A DNA stretch of 19,519 nt from JANQPC01 sp039208375. GTDB taxonomy: Bacteria; Pseudomonadota; Alphaproteobacteria; Rhodobacterales; Rhodobacteraceae. The stretch spans positions 1 through 19,519 of the forward strand of contig JBCCRC010000058.1 of NCBI GenBank assembly GCA_039208375.1. Direction: 5' to 3'. The notes beneath the pieces were generated by a model, which saw only the letters and a list, made by a program, of their open reading frames with translations, had not been told where the DNA came from and did no database searches. A program made the position numbers and the translations under genes. Positions 14,699 to 19,519 of this stretch are shown here, one piece after another (within the stretch, counting starts at the first letter, position 1; each line of letters opens with the position of its first letter).

Positions 14699-15486
14699 CA
14701 CTGCTCCAGCCGTTCGCGCAGGGTGTCGAGCGCGTCATGGGCGGTCAGATCAGCGCGTAAAGGGGTGATTGAGGTATAGCCCTCAATATTGGCCGTCACA
14801 TCCGTGCCCGGGCCGGTGGGCGCATGCTGCGGCCCGCCCGTAACCCACATAAACATCCGCCCCGTCGGCGAACGCTGCGGCTTAACAGCAAAAGTTGTGT
14901 CGGGGCGAAACCCCTGCCGCGTGACACGCAGACCTTTCACGCTGGAGGCCGGCACGGGCGGAAAGTTGACGTTGTAAAAGATGCGGTACTCTTCTCCGTC
15001 CCAAACCCCGCGATCGAGAAGCGTGCGCACGGTCTCTGCGCCAGTCGCCGCTGCGGCCTCGAACGGATCTTCGAGATCAACGTTCTCGGGCCCATAGAAC
15101 TGACTAAGCGCAACCGCCGGAAGCCCCTGGAGCGCGGCTTCCATCGCTCCGCCGATAGTGCCCGAATAGAGCACATTCTCGGCCGCATTGTTCCCGCGGT
15201 TCACGCCCGAGAGCACCAGATCGGGGCGCGTGCCCTCCATCACCTGATATATGCCCGCAAGCACGCAATCCGCAGGCGTGCCCTCGGCAGCAAAACGGCG
15301 CGGCCCCAGCTCCGCCAACAGCGTTGGATGGGAGTAACTGATACAGTGGCCAACGCCCGATTGCTCGAAGGCGGGGGCAACGACCCAAACCTCGCCATCA
15401 GGCCCCGCGATTTCGCCCGCGATGGCCTCAAGAACGGCAAGCCCCGGCGCATTGATACCGTCGTCATTGGTTACGAGAATGCGCAT
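14698..15486 (-). CDS. surE: 5'/3'-nucleotidase SurE
   Basis: The 262-aa metal-dependent phosphatase hydrolyses nucleoside 5'- and 3'-monophosphates. The metal site is ILVTNDDG (D8, D9), S43 in FEQSGVGHCIS and N96 in SGVNRGNN; S43 and N96 are each shifted by 4 from S39 and N92 of E. coli SurE (numbers from memory). The NAAENVLYSGTIGGAMEA block is typical. The start is the first in-frame ATG with this N-terminal strand. It leads the surE-pcm-nlpD-EamA run; the 75-bp gap upstream separates it from the methyltransferase gene and contains no clear promoter that I can point to. Confidence 0.96.
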   Translation of the reverse strand: MRILVTNDDGINAPGLAVLEAIAGEIAGPDGEVWVVAPAFEQSGVGHCISYSHPTLLAELGPRRFAAEGTPADCVLAGIYQVMEGTRPDLVLSGVNRGNNAAENVLYSGTIGGAMEAALQGLPAVALSQFYGPENVDLEDPFEAAAATGAETVRTLLDRGVWDGEEYRIFYNVNFPPVPASSVKGLRVTRQGFRPDTTFAVKPQRSPTGRMFMWVTGGPQHAPTGPGTDVTANIEGYTSITPLRADLTAHDALDTLRERLEQ

Positions 15487-15561
15487 GGAAGGCCCCCAGA
15501 GATGTTGCGGACCTACCTATTTCAGGCGGTTGGAGGGGGCAAGCGCTGGTGCGCCCTCGGG

Positions 15562-16179
15562 CTAAGTGGCCACGTAGCCCGCGCTCGTCCGGCTCGGCGG
15601 CCCCGCCGGGAAGGCAACGTGGCGCACGTTGGCGAACCCTGCCGCTTTCAACAGCGCAACCACCGTCTCGGGGCGATAGGCCCGGTGCCCCCACTTCCAG
15701 CGCAAAAGCGCCGTGCACCAATGGGGGCGGCTTACAGCGAGGTAAAACTGGCCCCCAGGCGCCAGCCGCGCGCGGCACCAACGCAACGCGTCTTGGGGAT
15801 CCTCCAGATGCTCGATCACATGCGCGGCCAGAACCGTATCGAAGCCAGAGAGGGGCAACGCATCCGTTCCAACCGGCACATTGTGGGTTGTAGTTGTCGC
15901 ATGGCTCTGAAGGCGCGCCGAAGCCGCCGCCAGCATTTCAGGCGATGTGTCCAAGAGCGCGAGACTTTCCGCAGGAAGCTCCGCCGCGCGAAGGGCCGCT
16001 TCGGCAAACGCCCCGCTCCCTGTACCGAGATCCAGCACGCGGCCCGGCGCCCCGAGCGGCGCGGCGGTAAAGAGCGCGGTATAGGCGGCGGGGTAGCCCA
16101 GGCGCTCGATCCCAGCCTGCCAGCCGGCGGCAACATCGGCATAGAGATCGGCAAGGGCGGGTCGGCGGCGCGTGAGCAT
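15562..16179 (-). CDS. Class I SAM-dependent methyltransferase
   Basis: A 205-aa Rossmann-fold methyltransferase. Motif I is VLDLGTGSGAFAEAA (48-62), motif II region LALLDTSPEML, and post-motif FDTVLAAHVIEHLEDP with LAPGGQFYLAV. The substrate is unknown; small-molecule methylation is the usual role. The start at 16179 has GAGG upstream; a TTG nine codons earlier (16206) is open but lies in the palindrome region. The gene follows marR with a 58-bp gap carrying two palindromes, so it may be the target of that regulator. Confidence 0.88.
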   Translation of the reverse strand: MLTRRRPALADLYADVAAGWQAGIERLGYPAAYTALFTAAPLGAPGRVLDLGTGSGAFAEAALRAAELPAESLALLDTSPEMLAAASARLQSHATTTTHNVPVGTDALPLSGFDTVLAAHVIEHLEDPQDALRWCRARLAPGGQFYLAVSRPHWCTALLRWKWGHRAYRPETVVALLKAAGFANVRHVAFPAGPPSRTSAGYVAT

Positions 16180-16201
16180 AGGGCCTCTTGGAGAGTATGT
16201 T

Positions 16202-16216
16202 GTCAACCAAACTGAC
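16202..16216. promoter_or_regulatory. Palindrome 1, candidate MarR operator
   Basis: The 15-bp element GTCAACCAAACTGAC has near-symmetric arms (GTCA...TGAC). It overlaps the -10 region of a possible promoter reading into the methyltransferase gene and is centred 35 bp from palindrome 2. Confidence 0.35.
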
Positions 16217-16236
16217 TACCCGCCCAAAAGCATATC

Positions 16237-16251
16237 GTCAATCTTGTTGAC
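16237..16251. promoter_or_regulatory. Palindrome 2, candidate MarR operator
   Basis: The 15-bp element GTCAATCTTGTTGAC has perfect 5-bp arms (GTCAA/TTGAC) around a 5-nt centre. It overlaps the marR stop codon and a TTGACG -35-like box on the minus strand (16236-16241). That box stands 17 bp before a weak TAGTCA. Confidence 0.38.
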
Positions 16252-16675
16252 CATTTTCCCCCAAGGATTTTAGCACCTGCCGAAACGCCCGGAAGGCCTG
16301 GGGCCCCACGTCGCGCATCAGATCCACCTCGATCTCGCCCTTGATCCGGTCCCCCGCCGCGATCATCCTACGCCCAGCTTCGGTGAAACGTATCTTGCGG
16401 GCGCGCCCATCGCTGCACACGGCATCGCGCCAAATCAACCCGTCGGCCTCAAGCGCCACGAGATGTTTTTGCACCGCTTGTTTCGACATGCCCGCCGCCG
16501 ACACGAGATCGGCCTGTAAAATGCCCTCGCGCCCCACAAACCTGATGAGCCGCCCCCGCGCCTCAGCGATTACCGGAAAGCCCGCTGCGACCATGCGCTC
16601 CTTGAACAGTCGCTCCCACCGATCGGCCGCTCGGACAAGATCGATCCCAACGTGATCGGGCGGCGCGCCGGCCAC
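16238..16675 (-). CDS. MarR-family winged helix-turn-helix regulator
   Basis: A 145-aa DNA-binding protein. Residues about 54-81 form the helix-turn-helix (QADLVSAAGMSKQAVQKHLV) and 82-97 the wing (CSDGRARKIRFTEAGRR); long helices on both sides would form the dimer interface. This layout is typical of MarR/PadR-like repressors that respond to small ligands. The start is a GTG with a poor ribosome site, 5 bases after the SDR stop, suggesting coupling. The next gene downstream is the methyltransferase, preceded by two palindromes. The ligand is unknown. Confidence 0.83.
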   Translation of the reverse strand: MAGAPPDHVGIDLVRAADRWERLFKERMVAAGFPVIAEARGRLIRFVGREGILQADLVSAAGMSKQAVQKHLVALEADGLIWRDAVCSDGRARKIRFTEAGRRMIAAGDRIKGEIEVDLMRDVGPQAFRAFRQVLKSLGENGQQD

Positions 16676-16680
16676 GGCGA

Positions 16681-17322
16681 CTACAGCTCTGCCACGATCC
16701 GCGCCGCCTCCGTGCGCGGATCGGCAAGCGCCTCACGGTCCTCACCCGGAAAAAACCGTGCGCGGGTGGCTGTGGGCATCGGCGCCGGGGTGGCGATCAC
16801 AACGCGCGGGCCCGTCTTCGGCGTTTCCGCCTGCCAGCTCCGCGCCAATGCGATCTGCGCAGCCTTCGTCGCGCCATAGGCACCGAAGAACTTCTCGCCC
16901 GCGCGCGGATCGTCGAGAAACAGCGCCGTGCCCGACGGGGCCGCTAGCAGCAGAGGCTCCACCATCTGGATCAGCACCCCCGTCGCCGCAACGTTGATCG
17001 CGATGGATTTCTCCCAATCCTTCCGCCCGATATGGCCCGCGGGTGAGAGCGGCGCGGCATGCACCGCGGCGTGAATCCAGAGATCCGCACGCCCCCACCG
17101 ATCATGTACGCCGCGGCACAGATGGGCCATCGCATCGGCACTCGTAATGTCCATCGGCGCAAGCGTCGCCGCGCCGCCGCAGCCCTTTATTCGATCATCA
17201 AGCTCTTCAAGAGCCCCCGTCGTACGCGCAACCGCGACGATATGATGGGTTGGGGCCAGCGCCTCTGCCAAAGCGGCGCCTAGGCCGCGCGAAGCGCCCG
17301 TGATCAGGGCAAGCTGCGTCAT
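16681..17322 (-). CDS. SDR-family protein, YciK-like, lacking the usual catalytic Ser
   Basis: A 213-aa Rossmann-fold protein. The cofactor loop is TGASRGLG (8-15) and the YxxxK pair is Y149-K153 (GAYGATKAA). The NAG motif reads HAA (84-86) and the position of the catalytic serine carries Asp (LFLDDPRAG, D137-D138), so ordinary SDR chemistry is doubtful. The segment GEKFFGAYGATKAAQIALAR resembles the YciK subgroup. It is the first gene of a run with marR and the methyltransferase, and diverges from mtnP across 114 bp. Function unknown. Confidence 0.83.
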   Translation of the reverse strand: MTQLALITGASRGLGAALAEALAPTHHIVAVARTTGALEELDDRIKGCGGAATLAPMDITSADAMAHLCRGVHDRWGRADLWIHAAVHAAPLSPAGHIGRKDWEKSIAINVAATGVLIQMVEPLLLAAPSGTALFLDDPRAGEKFFGAYGATKAAQIALARSWQAETPKTGPRVVIATPAPMPTATRARFFPGEDREALADPRTEAARIVAEL

Positions 17323-17436
17323 GGCCCCGGCTCATGCGCGATTGCCGCGCCCAAGGCAAGCCTCGCGCACGCTTGCGTTGCATTCCGCCGGGCAAGCCGC
17401 AAAGTGGCGCAGCAGAAACGCGAAGGGGCAGGCACT

Positions 17437-18314
17437 ATGGCGCAAACGAAGATCGGCATCATCGGCGGTTCGGGGCTTTATGAGATCGCAGGGCTGGAGG
17501 ATGCGCGCTGGCAGGCAATCGACACACCCTGGGGCGCGCCCTCCGACGAGATCTTTACAGGAACGCTCGGCGGTGTGCCCATGGCCTTCCTTCCCCGGCA
17601 TGGGCGTGGCCATGTGCACGCGCCGTCCACCGTGCCCTACCGCGCAAATATCGACGCGCTGAAGCGGATCGGGGTGACAGACATCTTCTCGGTTTCCGCC
17701 TGCGGCTCGTTTCGCAACGAAATGGCACCGGGCGACTTTGTGATCGTCGATCAGTTCATCGACCGCACGATTGCGCGCGAAAAATCCTTCTTCGGCACCG
17801 GCTGCGTGGCGCATGTGAGCGTGGCGCATCCCACCTGCCCCCGGCTGGGCGACGCGGCGCGAGCGGCGGCCGAGGCCGAAGGCATCACCGTGCATCACGG
17901 CGGCACCTACCTTGCGATGGAAGGCCCGCAGTTTTCATCGCTCGCCGAATCGAAGATGTACCGTGAAAGCTGGGGGTGCGACGTGATCGGGATGACGAAC
18001 ATGCCAGAAGCCAAGCTCGCCCGCGAGGCGGAGCTTTGCTACGCTTCGATCGCCATGATCACCGATTATGACAGTTGGCACCCAGATCATGGCGAAGTTG
18101 ACGTTAGCGAAATCATCCAACGCTTATGGGCAATGCCGAGAAGGCAAAAGCGCTCGTGGCCCGCCTGCCCGGCCTGCTTGGCGCGGAACGCATGCCCTGC
18201 CCCCATGGCTGTGATCGCGCGCTAGAACACGCCATTCTCACCGCGCCCGGCGCCCGCGACCCGGCCGTCGTGGCCCGGCTCGATGCGGTTGCGGGGCGCG
18301 TGCTGAACAACTAA
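17437..18314 (+). pseudogene. mtnP: 5'-methylthioadenosine phosphorylase, frameshifted
   Basis: MTAP cleaves 5'-methylthioadenosine with phosphate to adenine and methylthioribose-1-phosphate. The first 228 codons are normal: IGIIGGSGLYEI, RHGRGHVHAPSTVPYRANID, SACGSFRNEMAPGDFVIVDQ, MEGPQFSSLAESKMYR and MITDYDSWH. After SEIIQ near 18120 the frame runs on for 35 unrelated codons (RLWAMPRRQKRSW...) to a stop at 18225, while the true C-terminus (LMGNAEKAKALVARLPGLLG ... AGRVLNN) lies in the next forward frame to 18314. One extra base, such as a third A in CAACG, gives QTLMGNAEKAK, matching human MTAP 'KTLKENANKAK'. The repaired length is 292 aa, normal for the family. Either a real mutation or a sequencing error. 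The start has AAGGGG upstream. Confidence 0.88.
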
Positions 18315-18481
18315 TCTTCGTTTTCTTTCAGAAATTTACGGATGAACCCGCGAATCTCGCGAGCGGCGGATGTATCCATCTGCTTGCAAAGCGCCACGAA
18401 CGCATCGCGCTCATCCTTATCAAGCCGCAGAATTAGCTGGCTGTCTTTTTTGTTAACCTTTTTGGAGTCTTTCTTCGCCAT
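18311..18481 (-). CDS. Small ribbon-helix-helix (Arc/CopG-type) DNA-binding protein
   Basis: A 56-aa protein not previously listed among longer ORFs. A Lys-rich N-terminus (MAKKDSKKVNKKDS) leads into a beta strand SQLILRLDK, then two helices ERDAFVALCKQMDT and SAAREIRGFIRKFLKE. This strand-helix-helix order and the ReIR.FirkFl pattern are those of ribbon-helix-helix repressors such as CopG, Arc and antitoxin-type regulators. No toxin gene adjoins it. It converges on mtnP with a 4-base overlap. Upstream lie two GYATATRC palindromes, which may be its own operator. Family call by pattern only. Confidence 0.68.
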   Translation of the reverse strand: MAKKDSKKVNKKDSQLILRLDKDERDAFVALCKQMDTSAAREIRGFIRKFLKENED

Positions 18482-18496
18482 GCTGAACTCGTAACC

Positions 18497-18526
18497 TTGA
18501 CTTTTAGCATATGCAATGTATATACA
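18497..18526 (+). promoter_or_regulatory. Possible plus-strand promoter overlapped by the palindromes
   Basis: TTGACT at 18497-18502, an 18-bp spacer and TATACA at 18521-18526. It could drive the small ORF at 18588 and perhaps apt. The palindrome at 18517-18526 covers the -10 box, so a bound repressor would block it. Confidence 0.38.
18506..18526. promoter_or_regulatory. Tandem palindromes, candidate ribbon-helix-helix operator
   Basis: AGCATATGCA (18506-18515) and TGTATATACA (18517-18526) share GYATATRCA and are offset by exactly 11 bp, about one helical turn. This spacing is typical of adjacent ribbon-helix-helix dimers. They lie 25-45 bp upstream of the small ribbon-helix-helix gene. Confidence 0.45.
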
Positions 18527-18587
18527 ATAGATCTACAGAGCATCGCGCAAGTCTATGCGCAACGGGCAGAAGAAAGGAAAAAACAAT

Positions 18588-18698
18588 ATGTCGCTCTACA
18601 TGGCACAATCGTTGTTCATCCAGCATCGGCTGGACAAACGGCGGGCACGGCTAACCTGGATCCCCGATCGGTTCATGCGCAACCGCCGCCGAAGCTGA
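18588..18698 (+). CDS. Possible small basic protein of 36 aa
   Basis: A short ORF with a strong ribosome site (AGAAAGGA, about 9 bases before ATG). The product begins MSLYMAQSLFIQHRLDKRRA and is Arg-rich with a Trp at residue 24, ending NRRRS. No family is recognised. A hairpin follows 8 bases after the stop and a possible promoter lies about 60 bases upstream, so the unit looks self-contained. It could be chance; the ribosome site is the main support. Confidence 0.35.
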   Translation: MSLYMAQSLFIQHRLDKRRARLTWIPDRFMRNRRRS

Positions 18699-18705
18699 AG
18701 CTTGT

Positions 18706-18733
18706 GCGCCCCTGAAACGGGGCGCCGGCTTTT
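18706..18733 (+). terminator. Hairpin downstream of the 36-aa ORF, weak terminator
   Basis: GCGCCCC (18706-18712) and GGGGCGC (18719-18725) form a perfect 7-bp stem with a 6-nt loop, followed by a CGGCTTTT stretch. The T tract is short, so termination may be partial. The remaining 145 bp up to apt contain nothing I can identify. Confidence 0.45.
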
Positions 18734-18878
18734 CGGGCAGCCCAAACCGAGCACGCGCCATCGCGCGGCTCCCGCGCCTGATCTTCTTGCCAAGCATCGC
18801 TTAAGCCTGTCACCTGCCTGTACACGTCGCCCGCCAAGACGGCGCACGTGCAACCATCCGGTAAGCCAGGGACAGCCG

Positions 18879-19421
18879 ATGCAAGCCAATTCCAAGACTG
18901 TTAAGGACTATGTCCGCACCATCGTGGATTTCCCCAAAGAGGGGATCATGTTCCGCGATGTGACAACGCTTTTTGCCGATCCGCGGGGCCTGCGGCTTTG
19001 CGTCGACCAACTTCTTCACCCCTATGCCGGCCACCGGATCGATAAGGTGGCCGGGCTCGAGGCGCGTGGATTTATCATCGGCGGCGCGGTGGCGCACCAA
19101 CTCTCGGTCGGCTTCGTGCCAATCCGCAAGAAGGGCAAACTGCCCGGCGCCACGATCAGTGAGGAATACACGCTCGAATACGGCGAAGCGGTGATGGAAG
19201 TGCACGACGATGCGCTGGCCCCAGGCGAAAAGGTCTTACTTGTCGACGATCTGCTTGCCACCGGCGGCACGGCGGAGGCGGGGCTGAAGCTGATTGAACG
19301 GCTGGGGGCCGAAATCATCGGCACCGCGTTTGTGATTGATCTGCCGGAATTGGGCGGGCGTGCGAAACTAGAAACGCTGGGGATGGACGTGCACGCGCTT
19401 TGCGCGTTTGACGGGCATTAG
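18879..19421 (+). CDS. apt: Adenine phosphoribosyltransferase
   Basis: The 180-aa salvage enzyme makes AMP from adenine and phosphoribosyl pyrophosphate. The PRPP-binding loop is VLLVDDLLATGGTA (about 118-131). Other family blocks are DFPKEGIMFRDVTTLF (17-32), GLEARGFIIGGAVAH and RKKGKLPGATISEEYTLEYG (about 87-106, the flexible lid). Length is typical. The ATG at 18879 has AGGGA 7 bases upstream; the frame is open for 59 codons upstream, but those residues are Arg/Pro-rich and unlike the family. A strong terminator follows. Apt would use adenine released by MtnP just upstream. Confidence 0.97.
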   Translation: MQANSKTVKDYVRTIVDFPKEGIMFRDVTTLFADPRGLRLCVDQLLHPYAGHRIDKVAGLEARGFIIGGAVAHQLSVGFVPIRKKGKLPGATISEEYTLEYGEAVMEVHDDALAPGEKVLLVDDLLATGGTAEAGLKLIERLGAEIIGTAFVIDLPELGGRAKLETLGMDVHALCAFDGH

Positions 19422-19451
19422 ATACGAACCCCGCGTTGAGTGAGTCAAAAG

Positions 19452-19476
19452 AAAGGGGCCCGATTTGGGCCCCTTT
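19452..19476 (+). terminator. Rho-independent terminator of apt
   Basis: AAAGGGGCCC (19452-19461) and GGGCCCCTTT (19467-19476) form a perfect 10-bp stem with a 5-nt loop (GATTT), 30 bases after the apt stop. The T run is part of the stem only, but the stem is very stable and symmetric. Confidence 0.82.
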
Positions 19477-19519
19477 CCGCCGGAGGGATAACTCGTCTCT
19501 CCGAACCACCAGAGCGCGA

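Noticed and set aside
14824..16215. 463-aa plus-strand open frame opposite surE and the methyltransferase
   Set aside because: It covers two solid genes and an intergenic gap in antisense, with an Arg-rich product lacking any motif.
18100..18140. Programmed ribosomal frameshift in mtnP
   Set aside because: No slippery heptamer, internal Shine-Dalgarno or clear pseudoknot is visible at the site, so mutation or sequencing error is the simpler reading.
18311..18698. Toxin-antitoxin pair made of the ribbon-helix-helix gene and the 36-aa ORF
   Set aside because: The two are divergent rather than in one operon, and the 36-aa product resembles no toxin family; kept as separate observations.
18497..18715. 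72-aa plus-strand open frame from a TTG codon
   Set aside because: No ribosome site at the TTG and it would start within the -35 box; the 36-aa ORF in another frame has the better start signal.

Overview
The window looks like a chromosomal segment of a GC-rich alphaproteobacterium, most likely Rhodobacteraceae (Paracoccaceae). This is inferred from the protein set: an Hsp20 gene followed by a DUF1150 gene, a DUF465 protein ending in TPDIIA, a twin-arginine TctC-type binding protein, a YciK-like SDR, DUF1178, and Shine-Dalgarno sequences of the GAGG/AGGG type. No 16S rRNA is present, so the assignment rests on memory of family members. There is no transposase, integrase, CRISPR array or phage gene. 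Most genes are housekeeping or ordinary metabolism.

Layout. (1) 1-3248, minus: a tripartite tricarboxylate transporter operon (tctC-tctB-tctA) running into the first 47 codons of an AMP-forming acyl-CoA synthetase. This suggests uptake of a carboxylate followed by activation to its CoA ester. (2) 3464-5360, plus: tRNA-Cys(GCA), kdsA (lipopolysaccharide Kdo synthesis) and a threonine dehydratase-like PLP enzyme, tightly packed. (3) 5384-7631, minus: a glutathione peroxidase-like protein, an HDLP/AcuC-type deacetylase and a ThpR-type 2'-5' RNA ligase-like phosphodiesterase, all overlapping. (4) 7680-8769, plus: DUF1178 and a short SDR. (5) 8808-9459, minus: hsp20 and DUF1150 behind a convincing RpoH-type promoter. 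(6) 9627-11923, plus: DUF465, then purE-purK-Nudix with overlapping reading frames. (7) 11920-15486, minus: surE-pcm-nlpD-EamA exporter; the surE-pcm-nlpD order matches E. coli. (8) 15562-17322, minus: SDR, MarR-type regulator and SAM methyltransferase, with a pair of palindromes in front of the methyltransferase. (9) 17437-19421: mtnP (5'-methylthioadenosine phosphorylase, apparently broken by a one-base frameshift), a divergent 56-aa ribbon-helix-helix protein, a possible 36-aa small protein, and apt, followed by a strong terminator.

How the genes work together. MtnP would release adenine from methylthioadenosine and Apt would convert it to AMP, while PurE and PurK act in de novo purine synthesis. 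SurE (nucleotidase), Pcm (protein repair) and NlpD (envelope, probable amidase activator) form the classic stationary-phase/envelope cluster.

The most interesting non-routine signals are the mtnP frameshift near 18120, the small ribbon-helix-helix gene facing two GYATATRC palindromes exactly 11 bp apart, and the paired GTCAA...TGAC palindromes between marR and the methyltransferase. I did not see clear evidence of a wholly new multi-gene system.
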